40,009 nt of DNA from Nocardia seriolae NBRC 15557 (GTDB taxonomy: Bacteria > Actinomycetota > Actinomycetes > Mycobacteriales > Mycobacteriaceae): contig NZ_BJWY01000066.1 in NCBI RefSeq assembly GCF_007990715.1, forward strand, positions 1 to 40,009, given 5' to 3'. Below the pieces are notes generated by a model. It was not told where the DNA came from. It saw nothing but the letters and a program-made list of their open reading frames with translations, and ran no database searches. Below, piece after piece: positions 24,213 through 35,187 of the stretch. The translations under genes were made by a program, and so were the position numbers. The first letter of the stretch is position 1; each line of letters opens with the position of its first letter.

Positions 24213-24686
24213 TCAGACGTTGGCGGGTGCGGGCGTCGCGGTGGCGGCGGGTGTGCCGTTCTTGCGCTCGCGGCCGACCAGCCAGCGGCCGATGGTCACG
24301 CCCAGCACGCCCGGAATGAAGATGAGCAGCACGATCCAGGCCGCGCCCGAGGTGACATTGAACAGCAGGCCCTGGTCGCCCAGGTCGAACTTGGGGATGA
24401 AGTCGAGGATCCACGAGACCAGCCCCGCGCCCACGCCACCGGCGAGGGCGGCCTCGAGCCACCGCATGGTCAGATCGGTCCCGTGCTCGGGATCGGGATT
24501 GGCGCGCCGATCCGCGCGCCCGTCCAGCACACCCCAGGTGACCACCGCGCCGACCAGCACGATCAGGCACAGGATCCGCATCCAGGCGCCCCCGGTCGGC
24601 CAGGTCATCATGCCGAAGCCGAGCAGCGTCTCCAGCACCACGGTCAGCGCCCCCAAGCCCACGGCGCGCAACACCCACGCATTCAT
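24213..24686 (-). CDS. Four-helix membrane protein (B-4DMT-like)
   Basis: A 157-residue protein with four predicted membrane helices: about 4-27, 35-55, 78-98 and 110-135, and a short polar tail. It resembles the actinobacterial B-4DMT family of small transporter-like proteins found next to the aro genes in mycobacteria (Rv2536). Substrate unknown. I start at ATG 24686, with AAGG 9 nt upstream; a GTG at 24695 would add three residues. Converges on aroB. Assignment of function is tentative. Confidence 0.7.
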   Translation of the reverse strand: MNAWVLRAVGLGALTVVLETLLGFGMMTWPTGGAWMRILCLIVLVGAVVTWGVLDGRADRRANPDPEHGTDLTMRWLEAALAGGVGAGLVSWILDFIPKFDLGDQGLLFNVTSGAAWIVLLIFIPGVLGVTIGRWLVGRERKNGTPAATATPAPANV

Positions 24687-24732
24687 GTCGATCACCTTAA
24701 CCTGCGCGGCCGCCCGGGCGAACCGAATGAAT

Positions 24733-24746
24733 TGAAACTTGTTCTA
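24733..24746. promoter_or_regulatory. KstR-like operator match
   Basis: TGAAACTTGTTCTA matches the actinobacterial KstR consensus TNNAACNNGTTNNA exactly, and the neighbouring GTTCTAGAAC is fully palindromic. It lies in the divergent region between the 4-TM membrane gene and the HTH regulator at 24810. A match at eight fixed positions can arise by chance, so the call is weak. Confidence 0.3.
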
Positions 24747-24809
24747 GAACCATAGCGGGACCGGGCCCGCGCGCCACGCGCGGGCCCGACACGCTGCTAG
24801 AAATGCGGT

Positions 24810-25427
24810 GTGAGCATCGAAGCCGTCGCCCTGCTGCAGGACCCGATCCGCAAGCGGCTCTACGACTATGTCGCGGCCGCCGGGCACGATGTCAGCAGGG
24901 ACGAGGCGGCCGAGGCGGTGGAGATCAAACGCCCCTTGGCGGCCTTCCATCTGGACAAGCTCACCGAGGCGGGACTGCTCGACGCGGTGTTCCGCCGCCC
25001 GGAGGGCCGCACCGGGCCGGGTTCGGGACGCCCCGCGAAGTTCTATCGGCGTGCCGCGGCCGAATTCAGCATCAGCCTTCCGGCGCGCGACTATCGCACC
25101 GTCGCAACGGTACTGGCCGAGGTGGTCGAGCACGAGGGCTTCGAGGAGGCCATCGCCAAGGCCGCCGCCGCGCACGCGCCGCGGCTCGAGGGCCGCGATC
25201 TGTTCGCGGCGCTCAGCGAGCACGGCTACGAGCCCTATTACGACGACGCGGTCATCCGGCTGCGCAATTGCCCCTTTCACCAACTGGCCCTGGACTTTCC
25301 GCCCCTGGTCTGCGGCATGAACCTGGCACTGCTCGCGGGACCGGCCGCGGCGGCCGGTTGGACCGCGCGAATGGATCCGGCACCGGGCCGATGCTGCATA
25401 AGCTTTTCTACAATCAATGATGACTAG
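24810..25427 (+). CDS. SufR-like HTH regulator with C-terminal cysteines
   Basis: A 205-residue winged-helix protein. The N-terminus (LLQDPIRKRLYDYVAAAGHDVSRDEAAEAVEIKRPLAAFHLDKL) is a DeoR/ArsR-like HTH that begins the SufR-type family; GSGRPAKFYRR is the conserved wing end. The C-terminus carries NCPFHQLA (Cys154), VCGMNLAL (Cys168) and RCC (Cys195-196), the pattern of the Fe-S cluster ligands in SufR, although spacing in this subfamily is not identical. A redox or Fe-S sensing role is inferred. It starts with GTG. The next gene begins 14 nt after its stop, from its own promoter with a palindrome that this regulator may bind. Confidence 0.78.
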   Translation: MSIEAVALLQDPIRKRLYDYVAAAGHDVSRDEAAEAVEIKRPLAAFHLDKLTEAGLLDAVFRRPEGRTGPGSGRPAKFYRRAAAEFSISLPARDYRTVATVLAEVVEHEGFEEAIAKAAAAHAPRLEGRDLFAALSEHGYEPYYDDAVIRLRNCPFHQLALDFPPLVCGMNLALLAGPAAAAGWTARMDPAPGRCCISFSTINDD

Positions 25428-25435
25428 TTATAGTC
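25422..25435 (+). promoter_or_regulatory. Palindrome over the -10 of the DUF3291 gene
   Basis: GACTA-GTTA-TAGTC forms an inverted repeat that contains the -10 box TATAGT (25429-25434). The ATG at 25441 is 6 nt later, so transcription is leaderless. The HTH gene ending at 25427 overlaps the repeat and is the candidate regulator, an inference. Confidence 0.4.
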
Positions 25436-25440
25436 GGTTC

Positions 25441-25901
25441 ATGCACCTCGCACAGCTCAATATCGGCCGGCTCGTCGCCGCCGAGGGCGATCCCAGGGTC
25501 GCCGATTTCTATGCCGCACTCGATGAGATCAATGCCCTCGCCGAAACGTCCCCGGCTTCGTCTGGCGCATGGTGGACGGTGACACCAACAACGCCACCGG
25601 CCTGCGCCCCTACCGGCACGATCCGGACATGCTCGTGAACATGAGCGTGTGGGAATCGCGGGAGGCGCTGTTCGACTACGTGTATCGCAGCGACAACATG
25701 GACTACGTGCGCCGCCGCCGCGAGTTCTTCGTCCCGCTGCGCGAGGTGTTCACGGTGCTGTGGTGGGTGCCCGAGGGCACCGTCCCCGACCTCGCCGATG
25801 CCATGCAGCGGCTCGAGCATCTGCGCGAGAACGGGCCCGCGCCTTACGCTTTCACCTTCCGGTCGGCCTTCGAGCCCGAGCGGCCGGAATCGGTCCGCTG
25901 A
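25441..25901 (+). pseudogene. DUF3291-domain protein, frameshifted
   Basis: The first part encodes MHLAQLNIGRLVAAEGDPRV, then a break at the C run 25550-25553, where a single extra C would restore SPGFVWRMVDGDTNNATGL. The second frame continues through LVNMSVWESREALFDYVYRS, MDYVRRRREFFVPLREVFTVLWWVPEG and ends at 25901. Joined, it is a roughly 153-residue DUF3291 protein (heme-degrading-monooxygenase-like dimeric alpha/beta fold). Its activity is unknown for the family. The single-base loss in a homopolymer could be a sequencing artefact. It follows the SufR-like regulator and converges on aroE with only 6 nt between stops. Confidence 0.7.
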
Positions 25902-25907
25902 GGGCCG

Positions 25908-26732
25908 TCAGTCCCCCAGCGCGGCAGCCATTTCGGCGCGCGGCGCGGGCTGGCCGGTGAACTGCTCGACCTGCCCGTAGGCCTGGTTCAAGAGCATGTC
26001 GAGGCCGCTGACCACGGTATGACCCGCGCGGATGACCGCCGCGGCCAGCGGGGTCGGCCAGGGGTTGTAGATGGCGTCCAGCACCACCGGGGCCAGCGCC
26101 ACCGAATCCGCCACCGCCGCAGCGGCTTCGACGGGCACCGTGCTCACCACGGCGTCCACGTCGGAGCAGACGAACGCCAGCCCCTCCGGATCGAAGCCGA
26201 GCACCTCGGCCGACATGCCCAGCTGCTCGGCCAATTCCAGGGTGTCGGCGGCGCGGCCGCGGTCGCGGGCCACGATGGTGACGGTGTGCGCGCCCAGATC
26301 CGACAGGGCCAGCAGCGCGGGCCGGGCGGTCCCGCCCGCACCCAGCACGACGGCGCGCGAAATCTCGTGCACGCCCGCGCCTTCCAGTGCGCCGCGCACC
26401 CCGTCCACATCGGTGCAGTCGGCGCGCCAGCCGGTTTCGGTGCGCACCAGCGTGTTCGCCGAGCCGACCAGTACGGCGCGCTCGGTCTTCTCGTCGGCGT
26501 ACGCGAGCGCGGCGACCTTGCCCGGCATGGTCACCGACAGCCCGACCCATTCCGGCCCGAGCCCGTCCACCAGCCCGGGCAGCTGCTCGCCGGTGCACTC
26601 GATGCGTTCGTAGGTCCAGTCCAGGCCCAGCGCCCGGTAGGCGGCCAGATGCAGTTGCGGCGAGCGCGAATGCGAGATGGGGCTGCCCAGCACGGCGGCC
26701 TTGCGCTTACCGTCCACTGTCGAGGATTCCAC
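25908..26732 (-). CDS. aroE: Shikimate dehydrogenase
   Basis: The 274-residue enzyme reduces 3-dehydroshikimate to shikimate with NADPH. It has the N-terminal AVLGSPISHSRSPQLH, the catalytic region LSVTMPGKVAALA with Lys, TDVDGVRGAL, the NADP-binding VLGAGGTARPALLAL, and DAIYNPWPTPL. Start GTG 26732 overlaps mltG by 26 bp; a GTG at 26717 would shorten the overlap. It ends the minus-strand operon alaS-ruvX-mltG-aroE, the same order as mycobacterial Rv2555c-Rv2552c. Confidence 0.95.
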   Translation of the reverse strand: MESSTVDGKRKAAVLGSPISHSRSPQLHLAAYRALGLDWTYERIECTGEQLPGLVDGLGPEWVGLSVTMPGKVAALAYADEKTERAVLVGSANTLVRTETGWRADCTDVDGVRGALEGAGVHEISRAVVLGAGGTARPALLALSDLGAHTVTIVARDRGRAADTLELAEQLGMSAEVLGFDPEGLAFVCSDVDAVVSTVPVEAAAAVADSVALAPVVLDAIYNPWPTPLAAAVIRAGHTVVSGLDMLLNQAYGQVEQFTGQPAPRAEMAAALGD

Positions 26733-28197
26733 TCTGCCTGGCCTTTTCGATATTGCGCAGGTGCTCCTGGTAGTTCTCGGTGAACAACGTGGTGCCCTGC
26801 TTGTCGACGGTCACGAAGTACAGCCACGGCCCCGGCGCGGGATTCTCCATGGCGCGCATGGCATCCAGCGACGGCGCGGAGATCGGCGTCGCGGGCAGCC
26901 CGGTCATGGCGTAGGTGTTCCACGGGGTCTTCTTGGCCCGGTCGGCGTCGGTGGTGGCGACCTCGGTCTTGTCGAGGTTGTAGTTGACGGTGGAGTCGAA
27001 TTCCAGCTTCTGCTGGGCGGCGAGCCGGTTCACGATGACCCGCGCCACCTTGGACATGTCCTGCGGCAGGGCTTCCCGCTCCACCAGCGACGCCGCGATC
27101 AGCGTGTCGTAGGGCGAGAGACCGTTGGCCGCGCCGGACTGCAACAGTCCGCTGGCCTCGTAACTGCGCGCGCTCGCGGTCACCAGCTGCTTGAGAATGT
27201 CGGCCGGGCTGGCGCCGGGATCGAAATCCAGGGTGCCACCGGCGATCAGGCCCTCGAGCTGCCGGGAACGGTCCGGTGCCGCCTTCACCCGATCCAGCGC
27301 CCACGCCGGAACCCCGAGCGCGGCCGGGTCACCGGCTCCGGCCTGGTCGAGCTGCTCGTAGGTCACGCATTTGGCGGCGGTGCCGGTGCCGACGCAGCTG
27401 GCGTCGGCGATCTTGCGGTAGATGCCGTCCTTGCGCGCGCCGGTGGCGACATCGCTGGAGTCGTGCAGCTGGCGGCCCTCGGAGATGACCACATTGCCGA
27501 CCCGGGCGTCCTTGGCGAACAGCGCGGTCACCGCTTCGGCGCCCTTGCTGTGGCTCGGCACGGCGTAGTAGCCCGGCTGGATGGAGTTCATGTTCGTATT
27601 GCGCACGGCCGCTTCGTAGAAGGCGCCGTTGCTGGCCACCACGCCCTTGTCGGCCATGGTCTGGGCGATCTGGGTGGCGGTGTCGCCGGGCTTGATCTGG
27701 ATGATCACCAGCGCACCCTGCGGTCCGGAGAAGTCGGCGGGGCCGCTGAGCTTGCCGACGAACTTCCAGCCCGCGAAGCCGACCGCGCCGACGAACAGCA
27801 CGGCGAATACGCCCGCGATGACGAACAGGTTGCGGCGGCGGCGCTTGCGCTCGGCGGCCTTGCGCGAGGCCATGCGGGATCGCTTGGGCCGCTGACCACC
27901 CCGGCCACCCGAGCCGCGCGCGCCCACCCGAGTGGGGCGTTCCGCGCCGCGGCGGCCGACCCGGTCGGCGCGCTGGGGTGCGCTGCGGCGCGGCGGTTCC
28001 GGGGCGAGCGGGGGCTCGTCGTCGTAGTCCTCGCTCTCGAAATGCTCGTCGTCGTAGCGCTCATCCTCGTAGAGCGGGATGACGGTGGTGTCGTCCTCGT
28101 AATCGTCCGCCTCGGACCATTCCAGATCGTCGCGGCGGTAACGCCGTTCGGCGTTCTGCCGGTAGCGTTCCTCGGCCCGCGTCCAGCGGTCGGTCAT
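26707..28197 (-). CDS. mltG: Endolytic murein transglycosylase MltG (YceG-like)
   Basis: A 496-residue membrane protein: a cytoplasmic disordered N-terminus of about 120 residues (acidic patch 28-60 then a basic stretch 68-122), a single transmembrane helix (about 124-146), and the extracytoplasmic YceG domain with a LysM-like entry (IQIKPGDTATQIAQ) and the catalytic Glu373 in LIAASLVEREA. MltG cuts nascent glycan strands and sets their length. Longer than E. coli MltG (340) because of the disordered cytoplasmic region typical of Actinobacteria. ATG overlaps the ruvX stop by 4 nt; its end overlaps aroE. Confidence 0.92.
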   Translation of the reverse strand: MTDRWTRAEERYRQNAERRYRRDDLEWSEADDYEDDTTVIPLYEDERYDDEHFESEDYDDEPPLAPEPPRRSAPQRADRVGRRGAERPTRVGARGSGGRGGQRPKRSRMASRKAAERKRRRRNLFVIAGVFAVLFVGAVGFAGWKFVGKLSGPADFSGPQGALVIIQIKPGDTATQIAQTMADKGVVASNGAFYEAAVRNTNMNSIQPGYYAVPSHSKGAEAVTALFAKDARVGNVVISEGRQLHDSSDVATGARKDGIYRKIADASCVGTGTAAKCVTYEQLDQAGAGDPAALGVPAWALDRVKAAPDRSRQLEGLIAGGTLDFDPGASPADILKQLVTASARSYEASGLLQSGAANGLSPYDTLIAASLVEREALPQDMSKVARVIVNRLAAQQKLEFDSTVNYNLDKTEVATTDADRAKKTPWNTYAMTGLPATPISAPSLDAMRAMENPAPGPWLYFVTVDKQGTTLFTENYQEHLRNIEKARQSGILDSGR

Positions 28198-28811
28198 GCG
28201 TCATCACCGCGCGGCTTCAATAGGGCACTCCGTTCGTCCAACCATCCTTGCAGGATCGACACGGCGGCGGCCTGATCGATGACCCGCCGCTGCCCGCGTG
28301 CGCGAACGCCACTGTCTCGCAACGCACGTGCAGCAGACACCGTAGTCAAACGTTCGTCGGAAAGTCGCACCGGTACCGGAGCGATCAGGGTCCGCAAACG
28401 CCCCGCGAAGGTGGCCGCCAGCTTAGCGGAAGACCCGCTTTCGCCGCGCAAGGTGCGTGGCAGGCCGACGATCACCTCGACGGCCTCGTATTCCCGCACA
28501 AGTTCGGCAATTCGGGACAGATCGGACGCCAGGGTGCCGGGCGTGACCTTCTTCGCGCGCGGCACCGTTTCGACCGGCGTGGCCAGCAGGCCGTCGGGAT
28601 CGCTGGAGGCGACCCCGATGCGCACCGAGCCGACGTCGATGCCGATGCGCCTGCCGCGCCCCGGATCCCGTTCGGCGCTGGGCCGTTCGGAGTCGAACCC
28701 GCGCCCGGCCGAGACTCCGGAAGCCTCGGTCGGAATCCTCGCGAATCCGGCATCCGGGTTGGGCCGGGTCCCGTGCTCGGGACCCGGTGTATCGGATGTG
28801 TCGGAGTCCAT
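28194..28811 (-). CDS. ruvX: RuvX/YqgF Holliday junction resolvase-like nuclease
   Basis: The YqgF domain (about residues 55-198) begins at GIDVGSVRIGVASSD and contains VGLPRTLRGESG and a DERLTTVSA-type motif and late Asp (RRVIDQAAAVSIL), the four acidic/conserved motifs of the RNase H-fold family (16S rRNA 5' processing and Holliday-junction-like substrates). An N-terminal disordered extension of about 54 residues is not part of the fold. The first base of its ATG (28811) directly abuts the alaS stop, and it overlaps mltG by 4 nt, so the genes are coupled. Confidence 0.9.
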   Translation of the reverse strand: MDSDTSDTPGPEHGTRPNPDAGFARIPTEASGVSAGRGFDSERPSAERDPGRGRRIGIDVGSVRIGVASSDPDGLLATPVETVPRAKKVTPGTLASDLSRIAELVREYEAVEVIVGLPRTLRGESGSSAKLAATFAGRLRTLIAPVPVRLSDERLTTVSAARALRDSGVRARGQRRVIDQAAAVSILQGWLDERSALLKPRGDDA

Positions 28812-31478
<2,667 letters not shown>

Positions 31479-31549
31479 AACAGTCCAGCCTACCGGTCGC
31501 GGGCCAGCGGGTTTCCACCCACCACCGGGCGATAGCCACCATCGCTCGG

Positions 31550-32302
31550 GTGACTGTGATCCCCGACCCATCGCAGCGTTTCCCACTCCCCCACGCGCAC
31601 CGCACGGTCTTCCTGAAACCGCATGTCACCGCGCCGAATATCGAGGTCGGCGACTACACCTACGCCGACGACCCCGACGATGCCACCGCCTTCGAGGCCC
31701 GCAACGTGCTCTACGCGTTCGGCCCCGAGAAGCTGATCATCGGCAAATTCTGCGCCATCGCCGCCGGCACCCGCTTCATCATGGCGGGCGCGAACCACGC
31801 GACCTCGGGCGTGTCGACCTTCCCGTTCACCATCTTCGGCGGCACCTGGGCCGAGGAGACCATGGACATCATCACCTCGATTCCCTCCAAGGGCGACACC
31901 GTGGTCGGCAACGACGTGTGGTTCGGCTACAACACCCTGATCATGCCGGGCGTGACCATCGGCGACGGCGCGATCATCGCCACGGGCGCGGTGGTGACCG
32001 CCGACGTGCCGCCGTACACGATCGTCGGCGGGAACCCGGCGACAGTGGTCAAGCAGCGCTACCCTGACGCGGATGTCGCTCGCCTGTTGCGCGCCGCCTG
32101 GTGGGACTGGCCGGTCGAATTGGTGACCGAGAATGTGCGCGCGATCATGGGCGGCACCCGGCCGAGATCGAGCGCATCGCCCTGCACAACGGGTTGCTGG
32201 CGGACTGACCAGCGCCGCAATCGCTTCCGCGGCGTCTCGATCGATCATTTCTGGCACGCAGTGCAATCCGGCACCCACCGCCACCCGGAGCGGTGTCGAT
32301 GA
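31550..32302 (+). CDS. Left-handed beta-helix acetyltransferase (Vat/CatB-like), C-terminus frameshifted
   Basis: A xenobiotic acetyltransferase of hexapeptide-repeat type: LIIGKFCAIAAGTRFIM, GNDVWFGYNTLIMPGVTIGDGAIIATGAVVT and VPPYTIVGGNPATVVKQRY show the left-handed beta-helix, with the WWDWP C-terminal signature found in streptogramin/chloramphenicol acetyltransferases. The catalytic His is probably in ANHATSG. After AIMGG (near 32150) the frame slips: HPAEIERIALHNGLLAD, the expected C-terminus, is in the next frame, ending at 32208, while this frame runs to 32302. Activity may be intact because the helix core is complete. GTG start at 31550. No substrate can be assigned. Confidence 0.75.
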   Translation: MTVIPDPSQRFPLPHAHRTVFLKPHVTAPNIEVGDYTYADDPDDATAFEARNVLYAFGPEKLIIGKFCAIAAGTRFIMAGANHATSGVSTFPFTIFGGTWAEETMDIITSIPSKGDTVVGNDVWFGYNTLIMPGVTIGDGAIIATGAVVTADVPPYTIVGGNPATVVKQRYPDADVARLLRAAWWDWPVELVTENVRAIMGGTRPRSSASPCTTGCWRTDQRRNRFRGVSIDHFWHAVQSGTHRHPERCR

Positions 32303-32366
32303 ATCCGCGGCAGCGTAGCGGCCTGTGGATGCCCCGGCGTGCGCTGCCGCATTCGCACATGCGCCG

Positions 32367-33731
32367 CTATTTGCCGCGGACGATTCGGCGGAGTTTGGTG
32401 ACGCGGGGGCCGACTTCGCGTTCGTAGCCGTGGTCGGTGGGGACGTAGTAGTCGGTACCGACCAGTTGGTCTGGTGGATATTGCTGGGCGAGAACGCCAT
32501 CCGGGTGATCGTGCGGGTATTTGTAGCCCTGGGCATTGCCGAGCGCCGCCGCGCCCGCGTAGTGGCCGTCCCGCAGGTGGGGTGGCACCGCGCCCGCCTT
32601 GCCCGCGCGCACATCGGCCATGGCCGCGCCGAGGCTCTTGGGGACCGAGCCCGATTTCGGTGCGGTGGCAATGTGAATCGTGGCCTGGGTCAGGGCCAAT
32701 TGCGCCTCGGGCATACCGACCAGTTGGACCACCTGGGCGGCGGCGACCGCGGTCTGCAGGGCCATGGGGTCGGCCATGCCGACCTCCTCGCTGGCCTGGA
32801 TCATCAAGCGGCGCGCGATGAATCGCGGGTCCTCGCCCGCGCTGATCATGCGGGCGAGATAGTGCAGCGCGGCATCGACATCGGAGCCGCGCAGGGACTT
32901 GATGAACGCGCTGATGACGTCGTAGTGCTGATCCCCGTCGCGGTCGTAGCGCACCGCGGCCTTGTCGACGCTGGCCTCGACGAGCGCCACGTCGACGGTG
33001 CCGTCCAAGGAGGATTCGGCGGAGGCCTCGAGCGCGGTGAGCGAGCGGCGCGCGTCACCGCCCGCGATGCGCACGATGTGGTCCAGCGCCTCGTCCGTGA
33101 CGGTGTATTCCCCCGCCAGCCCGCGCGGATCCTCGATGGCCCGCTTCAACACGGTGCGAATGTCGTCCTCGGACAACGATTGCAGTTGCAGCACCAGCGA
33201 CCGCGACAGCAGCGGCGACACCACCGAGAACGACGGATTCTCCGTGGTAGCGGCGACCAGCAGCACGATCCGGTTCTCGACCGCCGCCAGCAGCGCATCC
33301 TGCTGCGTCTTCGAAAACCGGTGCACCTCATCGATGAACAGCACGGTCTGCTCCCCGATGGTGAGCCGCCGCCGCGCCAGCTCGATGACCGCCCGCACCT
33401 CTTTCACCCCCGCCGACAGCGCCGACAGCGCCTCGAACCGGCGACCGGTGGCCCGCGAGAGCAGCGAGGCCAGGGTGGTCTTGCCGGTTCCGGGCGGCCC
33501 GTAGAGCAGCACCGACGCCGCCCCCGACCCCTCGACCAGCCGCCGCAGTGGCGACCCCGGCCCGAGCAGATGCTGTTGCCCGACCACTTCGTCGAGGGTG
33601 CGCGGACGCATGCGCACGGCCAGCGGCGCGAATCGATCGTCGCCACTGGGAATGCGCACCGCGCTCACTTCGATGTCATCGGCCACGGCTTGCGCGCCAG
33701 GCGCATCGAACAGCCCATCACTCACGCCCAC
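32367..33731 (-). CDS. rarA: Replication-associated recombination protein A (MgsA/RarA AAA+ ATPase)
   Basis: The 454-residue protein is a clamp-loader-like AAA+ ATPase: RMRPRTLDEVVGQQHLLG, Walker A LLYGPPGTGKTTLA, Walker B VLFIDEVHRF, sensor 1 VAATTENPS, and the C-terminal helical domain with MIQASEEVGMADPMAL, which tetramerises. RarA acts at stalled replication forks. Length fits. The GTG at 33731 is the first possible start; GTG 33725 gives two residues less. In mycobacteria the equivalent gene (Rv2559c) sits in the same segment. Confidence 0.95.
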   Translation of the reverse strand: MGVSDGLFDAPGAQAVADDIEVSAVRIPSGDDRFAPLAVRMRPRTLDEVVGQQHLLGPGSPLRRLVEGSGAASVLLYGPPGTGKTTLASLLSRATGRRFEALSALSAGVKEVRAVIELARRRLTIGEQTVLFIDEVHRFSKTQQDALLAAVENRIVLLVAATTENPSFSVVSPLLSRSLVLQLQSLSEDDIRTVLKRAIEDPRGLAGEYTVTDEALDHIVRIAGGDARRSLTALEASAESSLDGTVDVALVEASVDKAAVRYDRDGDQHYDVISAFIKSLRGSDVDAALHYLARMISAGEDPRFIARRLMIQASEEVGMADPMALQTAVAAAQVVQLVGMPEAQLALTQATIHIATAPKSGSVPKSLGAAMADVRAGKAGAVPPHLRDGHYAGAAALGNAQGYKYPHDHPDGVLAQQYPPDQLVGTDYYVPTDHGYEREVGPRVTKLRRIVRGK

Positions 33732-33770
33732 GACCCTACCGACCGGCTCCGACAGATCGCGCTCACAGGA

Positions 33771-33809
33771 GTGCGGGCCGGAATCTCACCCTCGGATTCC
33801 GGCCCGCAC
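33771..33809 (-). terminator. Hairpin between phosphotransferase and rarA genes
   Basis: A perfect 15-bp stem (33771-33785 with 33795-33809) and 9-nt loop lies after the phosphotransferase stop and before rarA, both on the minus strand, so it would end the phosphotransferase transcript. Confidence 0.6.
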
Positions 33810-33822
33810 CCGCGGTGGAGGA

Positions 33823-34992
33823 CTACTCCTCCCAGTGTTCTTCCAAGGTGGCCGAGACGTGTTCGGCGAAATCGCCGAGGGTGTCGTCGCCGGTGCAGCG
33901 GGCGTCCTCGGCGAGGGCGGCCCAGCGGTTGATCAGCGCGGCCGAGCGCGGGATGGACAGGCCGTGCTCGCGGGCCGCGGCGATGCGGGCGTGGTCGGCG
34001 GGCAGGAACCAGTAGGTGGACAGCCACACCCAGATGAGGCGGGCCTCGAGGATGCGTTCGGCCAGCACATTGTCGTCGGCCAGGGCGGGCCAGACCGCGA
34101 CCACCTCGGAGCGCCAGGCCTCGACCATCTGGCGGGCGCGTTCGCGCGACAGCTCGAAATCGCACAGGCAGCCCGGGAAGGAGACCAGGGCGTAGGCGAT
34201 GTCGAGGGTGGCGTCGCGGAACCCGCCCCACTCGTAGTCGAGGAAGCGCGCGCCCTCGTCATTGAGGATGACATTGTCGGGGCACAGGTCCGAGGGGCTG
34301 AACGCGCGGTAGCGCCCGGCCGAGAACAGGCGGTTGCCGCGCACGATGCGCTCGGCGATCTCGCCGGGCACCTCGATGCCGAGCTCGCGCTGCAGCATGA
34401 CCGGCACCTCGGCGACCGCGGTCTCGGCCTGCTGGGCGATGCCGTCCACCCGGTGCACCACGTCGACACGGCGTAGCAGCGCGACGAAGTCCGCCTCGCG
34501 GCCGACGGTCGCGGCGTGCATGCGGCCCAGCGCCTGCGCGAACGCCATGAGCGCATTGCGCCCGGCGGGTTCCGCACCGGACTGCAATACCGCGGTGAGC
34601 GAGGTGTTCTCACCCAGGTCGCTGAGAATGAGCAGGCGTTCGGGCAGGCTGTAGCCGAGTAGGTAGGCGCCGGGTCGGTGATCGCGGCCCAGGGCGGTGG
34701 TGAATTGGTAGGAGACTGCCTCGCGCAGGAATGCGGAATCGATGCTGGCGACACCGGGGGCCATGCCACCGGTGCGTCGTTGATTCGCCGCGCCCGCAAC
34801 CTGCTTCACTATGAGTGTGCGAGGTAGTGAAAACGCGTTCTCTGCAACACGGACGCGGAGCACCGTCGTCCTACCACTACCGCTGAGTTCCATCGGATCG
34901 CTCAGCTTTACCGGAGCACCCATTCGCTTTGTGAGCAACTGTTGTGCCGCGGACACGACTTCGGCGGCGCGTTCGGCCAATAGTGCGGTCAT
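33823..34992 (-). CDS. APH/choline-kinase-fold phosphotransferase
   Basis: A 389-residue kinase-fold protein of the aminoglycoside/choline phosphotransferase type. The N-lobe has LSGSGRTTVLRVRV and LIVKQVAG (Lys), and the Brenner-like motif is FSPSDLCPDNVIL, where the Asp is kept but the usual His before it is Ser; the metal-binding DFG-equivalent is FLDYEWGG (Asp). ATP-dependent phosphorylation is plausible; the substrate is unknown. I start at ATG 34992; the frame extends 49 residues further but these are unlike the family and lack a ribosome site. A terminator separates it from rarA. Confidence 0.75.
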   Translation of the reverse strand: MTALLAERAAEVVSAAQQLLTKRMGAPVKLSDPMELSGSGRTTVLRVRVAENAFSLPRTLIVKQVAGAANQRRTGGMAPGVASIDSAFLREAVSYQFTTALGRDHRPGAYLLGYSLPERLLILSDLGENTSLTAVLQSGAEPAGRNALMAFAQALGRMHAATVGREADFVALLRRVDVVHRVDGIAQQAETAVAEVPVMLQRELGIEVPGEIAERIVRGNRLFSAGRYRAFSPSDLCPDNVILNDEGARFLDYEWGGFRDATLDIAYALVSFPGCLCDFELSRERARQMVEAWRSEVVAVWPALADDNVLAERILEARLIWVWLSTYWFLPADHARIAAAREHGLSIPRSAALINRWAALAEDARCTGDDTLGDFAEHVSATLEEHWEE

Positions 34993-35187
34993 CGGAACCC
35001 AAGTTACTCCCGTCAGGTCACTTTCAGCGAGCGGTTGCGCAACCTTTCGCGCGTCGGACGGCGTGTCTTTGTGAAGGGTTTGCCCACGCGGCGCTGGTTG
35101 CTTGACACAACCAGGAGGGTCTAGTTGTCTCATGGTCACTTGCTGTGCGCCACACCGTAAACCGGGAAATGTGAAAGGCTTGCGACC

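Noticed and set aside
24733..24746. A firm KstR regulon assignment for the membrane gene or the regulator
   Set aside because: A short degenerate motif without binding data is not enough; listed only as a weak match.
32307..32350. Nine-base inverted repeat after the acetyltransferase gene
   Set aside because: The loop is 26 nt, too long for a convincing terminator hairpin, and no U tract follows.
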